A program made the translations under genes and the position numbers. This document shows, in pieces, positions 25,448 through 35,408 of a stretch of 59,966 nt of DNA. The notes under the pieces were generated by a model, which saw only the letters and a list, made by a program, of their open reading frames with translations, was not told the DNA's origin and ran no database searches. How positions within the stretch are numbered: the stretch's first letter is position 1; the number at the start of each line of letters is the position of its first letter. Source of the DNA: Mycobacterium sp. (GTDB lineage: Bacteria > Actinomycetota > Actinomycetes > Mycobacteriales > Mycobacteriaceae); contig JAOPVI010000082.1 in NCBI GenBank assembly GCA_025966225.1, forward strand, positions 1 to 59,966. The letters run 5' to 3'.

Positions 25448-26881
25448 TTACCCGGACAGTTTCCGTCGGGGGCCCGCCAAAGAAGATGCGACTGGTGACG
25501 CCGTCGGTGCCGGAAGCGTGATGCGAGGTACGCCCGGCGTCCCGAGTTGACCCGCCAGCCACGGCAAGGCGGAAGCGAACGCTCGACCGGCGAACGGCCA
25601 GTCATGGCTTCCGGATTCGGCCACCACGGCGCACGCGATGCCGCGGGAATGGCCAAGCGTGCACAGTGAATTGGCCGCGCTGCGCTGGGAATTCTGAGGC
25701 GCCACGACATTGCCGTGGCTGTCGACGGTGGCACCGGAGGTGACGAACAGTCCCGAGACTCCACTGTAGGCAGGGTGTTTGGTCATGACCGTCGTCGGAT
25801 CGAACGCACTCCATTCGGTTCTGCTGCCACCGAACAACCTGGCCACCGTCTGTTCCTTCGACCCCATGTTCGGACCCGCATCACCCGCGATGTCGACGAA
25901 CCCACCGAACAGGTCTGGATGCATTGCGGCCAGGTCGATCGCGCACGTGCCGCCCGATGAGAATCCCACGACACCCCAGTTCGACTTCTGCGCGCTCACG
26001 CCGAAGTCTGAATGGAGAAACGGGATGACGTCCTTGGTGAGATGATCGGCCGCGTTTCCGCGCGAACCGTTCACACACTCGGTGTCGATGTTGAAGCCTC
26101 CACCCGAGTCGACGAAGACGAAGACGGGGGCAAAGCCGCCGTGGGCGAGCGCGAAGGCGTCGATGGTGGTGATCGCATCGCCCGCCCGTAGCCAGTCGGA
26201 CGGCGTATTGAATTCGGCGCCAACCATCATCACCGTCGGTAGGCGCGGTGGCGGATTCGCGGCAAACCACGCTGGAGGCAAGTAGACCAACTCGCGTCGA
26301 TGCGCGAAGTGCGAAGCGCGAGAACTGATGTCCACCGGCACGACGACACCCTTGGTGGGCACCGTGCCGGCCAGTTGCATCGCGGTGACCGTTGCGCGGT
26401 CCGTCTGGCTGGGCAGCGGGCCCGCAGTCAATTGATCCCAGGCCGTCCCGACGGTCGGGAAGTATCCGACCCACAAGTTCAGGGTGAGCGTCGCGCACAG
26501 CAGCGACGCCGGAACGGCCAACGCCGACAGCGCGCGGCGCCACCAGCGGGAGTTGCGCCAACCGACGACCGCAGCGACCCCTGCCAGCCCCGTCAACCCC
26601 GTCCACAGCCACAAGGCCGGGGGCGCCGGATCACCGGCCAACCCGGCAGACCCGACGTACCAGTGCGCCCAAGTACAAAGGCCGATGCCACCCAGGGCCG
26701 CGACGGGCAACCAGACGAGGCGCCACCGGCGGGTTCGCCAGCCGAGTGCCAAGAAGAGCACCACCGCCGCCGCGATCTGAACCAGCACGAGCACCCAACC
26801 ATGCATCAGCGAGACACGTGCGAGGTCGTGGCGCCACGATCCGCCCATCGCCACCAACGTCGTCAACGTGGCCTTCGGCAT
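25448..26881 (-). CDS. Membrane-anchored esterase (PF00756-like alpha/beta hydrolase), paralogue 1
   Basis: About 477 residues. Four N-terminal TM segments (for example VQIAAAVVLFLALGW and ALSALAVPASLLCATLTLN) precede an extracytoplasmic esterase-D/antigen-85-like domain. The latter contains RELVYLPPAWFAANPPPRLP, VFVFVDSGGGFN, the nucleophile elbow VVGFSSGGTCA, and a C-terminal ESGSHDWPFAG supplying His. A closely similar gene lies at 30884-32341. The start is uncertain: ATG 26881, ATG 26848 or further in are all possible and none has a strong ribosome site. Likely acts on cell-envelope esters. Confidence 0.82.
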   Translation of the reverse strand: MPKATLTTLVAMGGSWRHDLARVSLMHGWVLVLVQIAAAVVLFLALGWRTRRWRLVWLPVAALGGIGLCTWAHWYVGSAGLAGDPAPPALWLWTGLTGLAGVAAVVGWRNSRWWRRALSALAVPASLLCATLTLNLWVGYFPTVGTAWDQLTAGPLPSQTDRATVTAMQLAGTVPTKGVVVPVDISSRASHFAHRRELVYLPPAWFAANPPPRLPTVMMVGAEFNTPSDWLRAGDAITTIDAFALAHGGFAPVFVFVDSGGGFNIDTECVNGSRGNAADHLTKDVIPFLHSDFGVSAQKSNWGVVGFSSGGTCAIDLAAMHPDLFGGFVDIAGDAGPNMGSKEQTVARLFGGSRTEWSAFDPTTVMTKHPAYSGVSGLFVTSGATVDSHGNVVAPQNSQRSAANSLCTLGHSRGIACAVVAESGSHDWPFAGRAFASALPWLAGQLGTPGVPRITLPAPTASPVASSLAGPRRKLSG

Positions 26882-27091
26882 CGCGCGAGCCGATCGCCGC
26901 GTCCCGAATCGGCCTGCGTCCCAAACGGGAACGACGCCGCGTGCACGACGCCGACCGCAAGCCTGCGCACCTGAACCCACACCACGAAGCAGCACCTTAG
27001 CCAGCGGATGGGCTGAATTCGGTGCTGAACCGCGTAACGCCCGCTGTGAAAACGCAGTCAATCGGCCGGAGGTACGGGTGAGAATGGGTAG

Positions 27092-28258
27092 ATGCGCTTC
27101 GGAAACTTCATGGCTCCCTTTCACCCGGTCGGGCAGAACCCAACGTTGGCGCTCGAGCGCGACCTCGACCTGATCGTGACGATGGACCGCCTCGGGTTCC
27201 ACGAGGCGTGGGTCGGCGAACATCACTCAGCCGGGTACGAGATCATCGCGTCGCCCGAGGTGTTCATCGGCATCGCCGCCGAACGGACCAAGCACATCAA
27301 GCTCGGCACCGGCGTCAGCTCGTTGCCGTACCACCACCCCTTGCTGCTGGCCGATCGCATGGTTCTGCTCGACCACCTCACCCGCGGTCGGGTGATGCTC
27401 GGCTGCGGCCCCGGCCAACTCACGTCGGACGCACACATGCTCGGCATTCCCGCCGACGAGCAGCGCCCGCGCATGGAGCAGTGCCTCGACGCGATCATGC
27501 GGCTGCTCCGCGGCGAGACCGTGACCATGCACACTGACGGGTTCACGCTTGAGGATGCGCGGCTGCAACTGCAGCCGTACAGCGACCCGTGCTTCGACGT
27601 CGCGGTTGCGGCGTCCTTCTCACCGACCGGCCCGCGCGGCGCGGGCAAGCACGGCATCGGCATGTTGTCGGTCGCAGCCACCGCCAAGCAGGGCATGGAT
27701 CTCCTTGGCCACCACTGGAAGACGTGGGAGGAGGTGGCGCTCGAGCATGGCCACGTCGCCGACCGGTCCAAGTGGCGGCTGGTCGGGCCGATGCACCTCG
27801 CCGACACCCGGGAGCAGTCCGCTCGCGACGTCGAATACGGCATTGCGGAGTTCTCGCGCTACTTCAAGCACATCCTCCCCGCGGGTCCGGTGCAGGGTGA
27901 CACGGTGGCCGAGATCATCGCCAACAACCGCGAGTTCGGCTTCTCCGTGATCGGCACGCCGGACGACGCGATCGCCAAGATCGAGGATCTGGTCGAGGCC
28001 AGCGACGGCGGCTTCGGCGCGTTCCTCCTCATGGACAACGATTGGGCCCCGCCCGCTGCGAAGCTCCACAGCTACGAACTCTTCGCCCAGTACGTGATAC
28101 CGCACTTCACCGGACAACTCGCAGGACCCGCCGCGTCGCACGACTGGGTCGTCGGCAGCGGTACCCAGTTCGTGGACCGGGCTGCGCACGCGATCGGCAA
28201 GGCGATCGACGACCACGCTGCCGAGAAAGAGGCCCAGCAGGCCCCCGCAACCCCGTAA
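27092..28258 (+). CDS. LLM-class flavin-dependent monooxygenase (limonene-monooxygenase-like)
   Basis: A 388-residue bacterial-luciferase-family protein. Segments: MRFGNFMAPFHPVGQNPTLA, LGFHEAWVGEHHSAGYEIIA, IKLGTGVSSLPYHHPLLLAD, RVMLGCGPGQLTSDAHMLGI and a C-terminal TPDDAIAKIEDLVEA. This longer subgroup includes FMN-dependent monooxygenases such as limonene 1,2-monooxygenase. The gene is monocistronic, ended by a strong hairpin, and divergent from esterase paralogue 1. Confidence 0.88.
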   Translation: MRFGNFMAPFHPVGQNPTLALERDLDLIVTMDRLGFHEAWVGEHHSAGYEIIASPEVFIGIAAERTKHIKLGTGVSSLPYHHPLLLADRMVLLDHLTRGRVMLGCGPGQLTSDAHMLGIPADEQRPRMEQCLDAIMRLLRGETVTMHTDGFTLEDARLQLQPYSDPCFDVAVAASFSPTGPRGAGKHGIGMLSVAATAKQGMDLLGHHWKTWEEVALEHGHVADRSKWRLVGPMHLADTREQSARDVEYGIAEFSRYFKHILPAGPVQGDTVAEIIANNREFGFSVIGTPDDAIAKIEDLVEASDGGFGAFLLMDNDWAPPAAKLHSYELFAQYVIPHFTGQLAGPAASHDWVVGSGTQFVDRAAHAIGKAIDDHAAEKEAQQAPATP

Positions 28259-28273
28259 AGCTCGCTGAAAAGC

Positions 28274-28304
28274 AGTAGCCCCCTCCGATTCGGAGGGGGT
28301 TACT
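28274..28304 (+). terminator. Strong hairpin terminator after the LLM monooxygenase
   Basis: A 14-bp stem, AGTAGCCCCCTCCG pairing with CGGAGGGGGTTACT (one G-T wobble), with a three-base loop, 15 bases after the stop codon. There is no long T tract, as is usual in mycobacteria. Confidence 0.8.
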
Positions 28305-28305
28305 G

Positions 28306-28747
28306 TCTCACTCGAGCTGCGGTGCGCCTACGTGTTGTCTGCCTTTTCAGCCTTGGGCTTCGCGATAACTGGATCTCCGACTTCACCCAAAGCGGCACGT
28401 GGAGACCGCCACGTCCGTCCGATCTCGACTTAGCTGATGCCAACTGCGCGCCAACAACATTCAATTTCTAAAACAGTGTGATTTTCTTGGGTGCGCCTGA
28501 GCACGGCGCCTCGCGCCACGCACATAGCGAACGTGAAGTCGACCTTTCGGGTTGATCATGGTCGGCCCGACGGTTCGTCGTTGGCGCTTGGTGAAAAAAC
28601 GACTGGCCGTCTGTTCACAGCAATTACGAAGCCGCCACGAGTCCGCCAGCAACTACAGCAAATGGTCGCCCCGCTCAACCGACGCAGAGTTCGACCCAAT
28701 GAGAGCTGGGCTCGGGCGTCGTCAGACTCGTAACGCACAATCGAGCG
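28306..28747. other. Intergenic stretch without a recognisable gene
   Basis: A 440-bp region between a terminator and the first FUSC gene. It contains a relatively A/T-rich patch around 28450-28490. Short open frames on both strands have no family resemblance or convincing ribosome sites. It probably holds the promoter of the FUSC gene. Confidence 0.6.
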
Positions 28748-30817
28748 ATGCAATCCGCGGCGCTGACGAGCACCGCGCGATTCCTTGTCGACTCCGATCC
28801 GGGGAGGTTGCGCCTACGGAGCGCCGCGGCGACGACGTCGTCGCTCGTGCTGGCGATCGTCGCGCTGCTGGGGTTCACCCGCATCACTCATCAGCCGGTG
28901 ACGGTCGCCATGCTGGGCACCATCGTCGCGATGCAATCCTCGGCGGCGGTCAAGGATCGCGACCAGCACGGTCGAGTCGTCACCACGCTGCTGCTCTTCT
29001 TCCCAGCAGTCGGAGCAGTGGCCCTGGCCGCGATGCTGTCCCCCTTCGGCAAGGTCGCCGACGTCGGATTCATCGTCGTGCTCTTCGGCGCGGTGTGGGT
29101 GCGCCGGTTCGGCCCACGGGGCAACGCCCTGGGGATGGTCGCGTTCATGTCGTACTTCTTCGCACTGTTCCTGCGTGCGACTCCGGATCAGATACCGACA
29201 CTGGCCGTCGCAATCGCCGTTGGACTGGGCGCCTCACTCTTCGTGCGGACGTTGATCCTGCCCGACCGTCCACCCGTGGAGGTGCGCCGCCTGGTTCGCG
29301 CACTGCGAGGAGTCTCGAGCTCCGTGCTGGAGGCCGCAACGAATCAAGCCGAGTACGACCTGACCGTGTTGCGCCGACGCCTGGACCGGCTTGGCGAAAC
29401 GGCACTGATGATCGATGACTGGCTCGACCGTCACGACGCGGCGCGATCGCTGAGCGTCACCAGCGAGGACCTAGCGCTGCGGGTCTTCGACGCTCAGGTC
29501 GCCATGGAGCAGCTCGCGAGCCTGCTGTGGTCACTCGACCCGGCTGACGAGTGGCCGAGCGGACTCGACGACGCAATCGCATCGCTGCGAATGTGTCTGC
29601 AACACAATCTATCCGAAGACCAACTTCGGGTTGCCCGCAAACGTGCCCTCGCCGCCTCCGACCGCGCGGACCTGTCGAGCCCGGAAGGGATCGCGACAGT
29701 AGTTGCGTACCGGGCCGTGCAGGCGCACCTGGCAATTCACCACATCACCACGAATGCGTTGGGCGTCGCCGATTCGGCCGATCCCGAGCCGGAGCGAGCT
29801 CCCGAGGAGGCGCAGGTTGGACTGAATCCCAGCACGAAGGCGGCGATTCAGGTGGCGGTCGCCACCAGCGCGGCCACCATCCTGGGAGAGCTGATTTCGC
29901 CCGACCGCTGGTATTGGGCCGTGCTGACCGCCTTCCTCGTCTTCACCGGAGTGTCCACGCGCGGTGAGATTCTCACTCGGGCCGGTCACCGCATCGTCGG
30001 CACCATCGCCGGCGTCGTCGCAGGGGTGCTGCTCGCCACCGTGGTCGGGCACAACCCCCCAGTCCAAATAGTGCTCTTGGTCATTTGCGTGTTCTGCGCG
30101 TTCTATCTGGTCACCGTCGCATATGCCTGGTTGACGTTCTTCGTCACCGTGCTGTTGGCCATGTTGTATGGACTGCTCGGCGATTTCAGCGTTCAGGTCC
30201 TCGAGTTGCGCATCCTGGAAACCGCCGCGGGCGGGGTCGTCGGCATCGCATCGGCGTACTTCATCCTCTCGACGGGTACGCGCGCCACCTTCGTCGAAAA
30301 GGTGAACGACTACCTCGACCGAATGACCGACTTGATCGGCGCAGGCATCGATTCGGTGGTCGCACCGGGCGGTGAAACCGATCTCGTCGCCGAGACCCGT
30401 CGCCTCGACAACGCTCTACAGAGCGTGATGACGGCGGGCAAGCCGCTGCAGATGGGGCCCGCCGTCCGAAGCCGCCGCGGTGTGCAGCGGCTATTGCGAG
30501 GACTACGGGTAAGCAACAGATCGGCGCACGCGCTGGCGCGCGCCGGCGTGAACGCTGCTCGGTCAGATCCTGACACCGCCCCGCCGGACGTCACCGCCGC
30601 GGCACTGCGCGAAGCCGCCGATCACGTGTACCGCACCATCAACACGGTGAAGCAGATCGTCGCTGGAGACACCGTCGAGCCGTCGGAAAAGAGCACGGAG
30701 GCAATGATCTTGGCGGTGATGGGGACATCGGACATTCCCCCTGGACCCGTACGCGGCACCGTCCGCGCGCTGAACACGCTCGACCGCGTGCTCACCGAGG
30801 TCACCGGACGCGTCTAA
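28748..30817 (+). CDS. FUSC-family membrane protein, paralogue 1
   Basis: 689 residues with two blocks of TM helices separated by cytoplasmic helical regions. Block one covers about residues 28-165 (TTSSLVLAIVALLGF to IPTLAVAIAVGLGASLFV). Block two has the FUSC signature near YWAVLTAFLVFTGVSTRGE and RAGHRIVGTIAGVVAGVLLA. The family includes fusaric acid and aromatic acid exporters, so it may efflux small organic acids. ATG 28748 is used. An esterase of the same type as the upstream paralogue follows 66 bases later. A second FUSC protein is at 36445-38286. Confidence 0.85.
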   Translation: MQSAALTSTARFLVDSDPGRLRLRSAAATTSSLVLAIVALLGFTRITHQPVTVAMLGTIVAMQSSAAVKDRDQHGRVVTTLLLFFPAVGAVALAAMLSPFGKVADVGFIVVLFGAVWVRRFGPRGNALGMVAFMSYFFALFLRATPDQIPTLAVAIAVGLGASLFVRTLILPDRPPVEVRRLVRALRGVSSSVLEAATNQAEYDLTVLRRRLDRLGETALMIDDWLDRHDAARSLSVTSEDLALRVFDAQVAMEQLASLLWSLDPADEWPSGLDDAIASLRMCLQHNLSEDQLRVARKRALAASDRADLSSPEGIATVVAYRAVQAHLAIHHITTNALGVADSADPEPERAPEEAQVGLNPSTKAAIQVAVATSAATILGELISPDRWYWAVLTAFLVFTGVSTRGEILTRAGHRIVGTIAGVVAGVLLATVVGHNPPVQIVLLVICVFCAFYLVTVAYAWLTFFVTVLLAMLYGLLGDFSVQVLELRILETAAGGVVGIASAYFILSTGTRATFVEKVNDYLDRMTDLIGAGIDSVVAPGGETDLVAETRRLDNALQSVMTAGKPLQMGPAVRSRRGVQRLLRGLRVSNRSAHALARAGVNAARSDPDTAPPDVTAAALREAADHVYRTINTVKQIVAGDTVEPSEKSTEAMILAVMGTSDIPPGPVRGTVRALNTLDRVLTEVTGRV

Positions 30818-30883
30818 ACCGGGCCGCGAAGGCGGCCTAATGTGGAGGCGGATCGTCGGCGTCGGAAAGGACCGGAATACCTC

Positions 30884-32341
30884 GTGCTCGACCTGCCGCT
30901 CGACACTCCGCCGTCCCCCGTTCCCACGCCAACTCCCGCGCCGCAGCTGCCGCCGCCCGACTTTCACCAATTCAGCGGCGGCATCTCCCTGTTGGGCGGA
31001 TGGTTTCCGATCACCGTCGAGATAGTGACGGTTGTGGCACTGGTGGCCGTCGTCGGCTGGCGCACCAAGCGCTGGCGATTGATCTGGGTGCCCGTCAGCG
31101 TGGTGGTTGCGGTCCTCGGCGCACTTGGGGCGCGGCTGTACATGGACACCCAAGGGCTGGCGTCGGATCCCGCTCCGTTGACGCTGTGGCTGTGGGTCGG
31201 CGTCTTCGTGGCCACCGTCGCGATTGCCGTGCTTGGCTGGCGCGGCACCGGCTGGCGAAGGCGCACCCTCTCGATGCTGACGATTCCGCTGGCGCTCGTC
31301 ACTGCGTTCTTGGCCCTGAACCAGTGGGTCGGTTACTACCCAACGGTGCAGGCCGCCTGGGGCGGCTTGACCGCCGGACCACTACCCGATCAGATCGACG
31401 CCGCCGATCTGCCCGGCCTGCGCGGTACTCAACCCTCAAATGGCAAATTGGTCGAAGTCGACATCCCCGACACCGCAAGCGGTTTCAAGCACCGCAGCGA
31501 ATACGTGTACCTGCCTCCCGCGTGGTTCACCGGCGCTCACCCGCCGCGACTGCCTGCGGTGATGATGATCGGCGGGGAATTCAACACTCCCGCGGACTGG
31601 ATGCGCAGCGGGAACATCAAGCCAATCATCGACGGCTACGCGAACGCTCACGGCGGAGCGGCGCCGATCTTCGTGTTCGTCGACTCCGGCGGAAGCTTCA
31701 ACAACGACACCGAATGCGTCAACGGCCCGCGCGGCGCCGCCGCTGACCACCTCACCATAGACGTACGCCCCTACGTGGTCTCACAGTTCGGCGCCTCGCC
31801 GGAGCCCGCCAACTGGGGCATCGTCGGCTGGTCGATGGGCGGCACGTGCGCGGTCGACCTCGCGGTGACCCATCCCGAGCTGTTCAGCGCCTTCGTGGAC
31901 ATCGGCGGCGACCACGGACCGATCGCGGGAACCAAACAGCAGACGATCGACCGGCTGTACGGCGGCGACGCAGCGCAATGGGCCGCGTTCGACCCGGCGA
32001 CAGTGATGGCCAAACACGGCCCCTATGCCGGGGTGTCCGGTTGGTTCGAGGACACCCCGAAGGTCTCCGACGACCAGATGAAGGCTTTGGCCGGCAGCGG
32101 TTTTCACCCGCGCCCGCAACCACAGAATCCGCTGGGTTTCGGCGGCCACGACGAGTGGGCCAACGGCGCCGCAGACCAGGTCGACGCGGCGCGCGACCTA
32201 TGTCGCGCCGCAACGGCAGTGAAGATCTCCTGCACGGTCCACACCATCGCGACGTTCCACACCTGGCAGTTCGCTGCCTACGCGTTCACCGATGCCCTGC
32301 CCTGGCTGGCCACACAGCTGCGAACCAGCGACGAGCGCTAG
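30884..32341 (+). CDS. Membrane-anchored esterase (PF00756-like alpha/beta hydrolase), paralogue 2
   Basis: About 485 residues. A Pro-rich N-terminus leads to four TM segments (ITVEIVTVVALVAVVGW, VWVPVS-type second helix, ATVAIAVLGW, LSMLTIPLALVTAFLAL). The esterase domain has SEYVYLPPAWFTGAHPPRLP, FVFVDSGGSFNNDTECVNG, the nucleophile elbow IVGWSMGGTCAVDLA and a C-terminal IATFHTWQFA. It resembles the product of 25448-26881 along its whole length. GTG 30884 is a tentative start; GTG 30842 is the other candidate. Probably cotranscribed with FUSC paralogue 1. Confidence 0.85.
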   Translation: MLDLPLDTPPSPVPTPTPAPQLPPPDFHQFSGGISLLGGWFPITVEIVTVVALVAVVGWRTKRWRLIWVPVSVVVAVLGALGARLYMDTQGLASDPAPLTLWLWVGVFVATVAIAVLGWRGTGWRRRTLSMLTIPLALVTAFLALNQWVGYYPTVQAAWGGLTAGPLPDQIDAADLPGLRGTQPSNGKLVEVDIPDTASGFKHRSEYVYLPPAWFTGAHPPRLPAVMMIGGEFNTPADWMRSGNIKPIIDGYANAHGGAAPIFVFVDSGGSFNNDTECVNGPRGAAADHLTIDVRPYVVSQFGASPEPANWGIVGWSMGGTCAVDLAVTHPELFSAFVDIGGDHGPIAGTKQQTIDRLYGGDAAQWAAFDPATVMAKHGPYAGVSGWFEDTPKVSDDQMKALAGSGFHPRPQPQNPLGFGGHDEWANGAADQVDAARDLCRAATAVKISCTVHTIATFHTWQFAAYAFTDALPWLATQLRTSDER

Positions 32342-32351
32342 CCTCGGCTCA

Positions 32352-33374
32352 ATGCGGTACATAATCATCGGCGCTGGCGCCGTCGGCGGCACCATCGGCG
32401 GGCGGCTGGCGCAGAGCGGTCACGACGTCGTACTGGTCGCGCGCGGAGCGCATCTGGCCGCCCTGCAGGCCAATGGATTGCGCCTGGTCACTCCAACTGG
32501 CACCGTCGCGCAGGCCATCCCGGCCGTAGCCGGGCCTGCGGCCCTGGGCGAGCTGCGCCCCGACGACGTGCTGGTGCTGACGGTGAAGTCCCAGGACACC
32601 GCCGATGCCGTGAAGGACTGGTCCGCGGCACCCGTCGCAGGCGGTGGGTCGGCCGGCGACCGACTGCCCATCGTCTGCGCCCAGAACGGGGTGGACAACG
32701 AGCGGATGGCTTCACGACTTTTCGACACGGTGTACGGACTGTGCGTATGGCTGCCGGCAACACACCTCGAGCCGGGTGTGGTGGTCTCCCACTGCGGCCC
32801 GTTGAGCGGAATCCTGGTGGTGGGTCGCTATCCGGGTGGCGTCGACCCCACCGTCGCGCAGCTGGGTGGGGAGCTGTCCCGCAGTGCCTTCGACGCGCCA
32901 GTGGTGGATGACGTGATGCGTTGGAAATACGGCAAGTTGCTGAAGAATCTGGCCAACGCGCTCGATGCACTCCTCGGCGATACCGGTGCGCAGTTCGGGG
33001 CTGCCGTCGTCGACATCCGGCGGGCATGTCAGGCCGAAGGCGAGGCCGTGCTCGCGGCCGCTGGGATCGCGCACAACACCGACGACGAGCGGCGGGCGCT
33101 ACAGGGCGATCGGATGCAGATTCGCGACATTGCTGGAGCCCCGCGAGGTGGCGGATCAACCTGGCAGAGCTTGACTCGCGGCGCGAGTTCGGTAGAGGCC
33201 GACTACCTCAACGGCGAGATCGCATTGCTCGGACGACTACACGGTGTCGCCACACCGGTCAACGTCCTGCTGCAAAGGCTTGTCACGGCCGCAGCCCGGG
33301 AACAGCGGGCGCCCGGCGACCTGCCGCCCGAGCACCTGCACGCACTGCTCAACGTCGTCCCCGCGAGAACGTAG
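32352..33374 (+). CDS. Ketopantoate reductase family protein (ApbA/PanE-like)
   Basis: 340 residues. It begins with a Rossmann fold, MRYIIIGAGAVGGTIGGRLA, with the NADP loop GAGAVG. Then LTVKSQDT, CAQNGVDNERM, the K-containing segment DDVMRWKYGKLLKNLANALD, and a C-terminal helical domain. The family reduces 2-dehydropantoate or related 2-oxo compounds; several mycobacterial members are not true PanE. It starts ten bases after the esterase stop, so is likely in the same transcript. Confidence 0.85.
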   Translation: MRYIIIGAGAVGGTIGGRLAQSGHDVVLVARGAHLAALQANGLRLVTPTGTVAQAIPAVAGPAALGELRPDDVLVLTVKSQDTADAVKDWSAAPVAGGGSAGDRLPIVCAQNGVDNERMASRLFDTVYGLCVWLPATHLEPGVVVSHCGPLSGILVVGRYPGGVDPTVAQLGGELSRSAFDAPVVDDVMRWKYGKLLKNLANALDALLGDTGAQFGAAVVDIRRACQAEGEAVLAAAGIAHNTDDERRALQGDRMQIRDIAGAPRGGGSTWQSLTRGASSVEADYLNGEIALLGRLHGVATPVNVLLQRLVTAAAREQRAPGDLPPEHLHALLNVVPART

Positions 33375-33463
33375 GAAGGTGGCTTTGCCACCAAGCTGCG
33401 ACGGTTACGCTGCCGCTGACCTCTCCTCGGGAGCGGGCCTCAGGTGAAGGGCGGCTGGACACG

Positions 33464-34006
33464 ATGGCATCGACGGAAGCTCTTCTGCAAGCAATGCTCG
33501 ACGAGTTTCAACTGCGCAAGCTGGTCCACGGCTACTGCCGCGCCGTCGACCGCGGGGACTTCGAAACCCTGCGAGGCCTATACCACCAGGACGCCGCAGA
33601 CGCCCACGGCGGATTCTCGGCCGGGACCGCTGACGACTTCCTGAATCAACTCGCCGCCGCCCACCCGTATGTCCGGTCGATGCAACACAACATCACCACC
33701 GTGAACTTCGCCATCGACGGAGCTGCCGCCGAAGGCGAGATCTACACGATCGCGACCCACACGGTCGACGCTGGCGATCGGGACGTCGACGTCATCGTCG
33801 GCGGTCGGTACCTCGACAAGTACGAGAAGCGTGCCGACACCTGGGGGTTCGTCGAGCGAGCCATCGTCACCGATTGGGCCCACGTGAACGACCCATCGAC
33901 GGTGGACCTCGGCCACCCCATCACCAGGGCCACCCCAAAGGGCTCGCCCGACGCGAACGACGCGTCGCACCAGTTCTTTTCGCTACTGAAGACGCGTCAC
34001 CAGTAG
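33464..34006 (+). CDS. SnoaL-like (NTF2-fold) protein
   Basis: A 180-residue protein with the NTF2/SnoaL_4 pattern: [69 protein letters not shown]. These cup-shaped proteins act as isomerases, hydratases or dehydratases on small organics, or bind ligands. ATG 33464 gives a normal length. The last ten bases overlap the convergent iron-dependent alcohol dehydrogenase gene. Confidence 0.85.
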   Translation: MASTEALLQAMLDEFQLRKLVHGYCRAVDRGDFETLRGLYHQDAADAHGGFSAGTADDFLNQLAAAHPYVRSMQHNITTVNFAIDGAAAEGEIYTIATHTVDAGDRDVDVIVGGRYLDKYEKRADTWGFVERAIVTDWAHVNDPSTVDLGHPITRATPKGSPDANDASHQFFSLLKTRHQ

Positions 34007-35304
34007 CGGACGGCACCCTGAAACAGCGTGGCCAGCAACGGCTTGTCGCATTCGACCGGTGCGTTTTGCAATAGCCGCTGTTGGGGCCACGCGCCGTCGA
34101 CCAGGGTGGCGCAGTCCGCGTCGGCATAGCCCACCGCCGACAACCCGTTGGGCATGCCGACAGCACGCATGAGGCGCACGAGGCTATCTGCAAGCACCGT
34201 GCCCGCGTCCTCAGGTGAGACGTCAGCGACGTCTGCTCCGAGGTCGCCGGCGGCCTCGATGTGGCGCTGCGGGCTGGTAGGCGCGGTGTGACGGAAGACG
34301 GAGGGAGCGTTCAGGATTACGGACATGCCGTGGGGAACCATGGGCTCCGCGCCCGGGTAGCCCTCTGGGTGAAAGCCGCGCACCTGCCCCGCCACCGCGT
34401 AGGCCATCGCGTGCGGCACGTGCACGCCCGCGTTACCGAACGCGATGCCCGCGAGCGTGGCGGCCCACATGGTCTGCTCACGCGCTTCGCGGTCCGAGTC
34501 GTCGCTGACGGCGCGCTCCAAATACTGACCGAGCAGCCGCATGGCCTCCCGACTCCCGAGGTCGCTCCACGGGTTGGCACCCTGGCTCATCGGTCGGAGA
34601 CTTCCGCGACTTGGGGCGGAACGGCGCACGAAGGGACGCGCCGTGAACGATTCAAGGGCATGAGACAGCACGTCGAGTCCAGTGCACGCGACCACCTGGG
34701 CGGGCAGGGTGTCGGTGCAGTCGGGGTCGACGAGCGCCTCGGTCGGACGTAGTGCCGGCGAAGCGATGCCGGTCTTGGCCTCCATTGACAGCAGGTCGAA
34801 GATGGCGATACCGGTCACCTCGCTGCCGGTACCCGAGGTCGTCGGGCAGGCAATGTGCGGTGCCAGTGGTCCGGGTACCGGCGTTCCTGCACCCACCGGC
34901 GCATTGACGTACGCGAGGAAGTCAGCTGGGTAGCTGGCGTACAGATTGGCCGCCTTGGCGGTATCGATCACCGACCCGCCACCGACCGACACATAACCGT
35001 CGGGCTTCACCTCTGACGCGAAAGCCGAGGCCTTCCTGAAGGATTCGTCCGTGGGCTCGACGTGTACGTCGGTGAACGCAATGACGTCGATACCCGCTGC
35101 GCGCAGTGAGCGCCGTGCGGTGTCGAACACCGGTAGCCGGGCCACGAGGGCGTCGGAGAACAGCGCCACCCGGGTCATCCCGAGCGCCGCGGCCCGGTCC
35201 CCAAGTTCCTCGAGGCAGCCTCGACCGAAGGTGATCCTCGATGCGTCGACGGTGAATGCCGAATCGAATCCGTCGCCGGCGGGCTGATAGTGACAGCAGC
35301 TCAT
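33997..35304 (-). CDS. Iron-containing alcohol dehydrogenase, hydroxyacid-oxoacid transhydrogenase type
   Basis: 435 residues of the type III (metal-dependent) alcohol dehydrogenase family. [20 protein letters not shown] is the NAD-binding loop, [14 protein letters not shown] follows, and metal-binding His residues are in [21 protein letters not shown] and VPHGMSVI. Length and sequence resemble the HOT subgroup, which couples 4-hydroxybutyrate oxidation to 2-oxoglutarate reduction. The C-terminus [13 protein letters not shown] is echoed by a gene remnant at 50442-50519. Divergent from the zinc alcohol dehydrogenase gene. Confidence 0.87.
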   Translation of the reverse strand: MSCCHYQPAGDGFDSAFTVDASRITFGRGCLEELGDRAAALGMTRVALFSDALVARLPVFDTARRSLRAAGIDVIAFTDVHVEPTDESFRKASAFASEVKPDGYVSVGGGSVIDTAKAANLYASYPADFLAYVNAPVGAGTPVPGPLAPHIACPTTSGTGSEVTGIAIFDLLSMEAKTGIASPALRPTEALVDPDCTDTLPAQVVACTGLDVLSHALESFTARPFVRRSAPSRGSLRPMSQGANPWSDLGSREAMRLLGQYLERAVSDDSDREAREQTMWAATLAGIAFGNAGVHVPHAMAYAVAGQVRGFHPEGYPGAEPMVPHGMSVILNAPSVFRHTAPTSPQRHIEAAGDLGADVADVSPEDAGTVLADSLVRLMRAVGMPNGLSAVGYADADCATLVDGAWPQQRLLQNAPVECDKPLLATLFQGAVRYW

Positions 35305-35408
35305 CTAGCCTCCAACTGACCGTGTGCAAACACCGAGTCGAGCAACTGGCAATGCGTTGGCCACGTGAACGATCCTACGAGCCGGTGACGAAGGAGCACG
35401 ATGGAGTC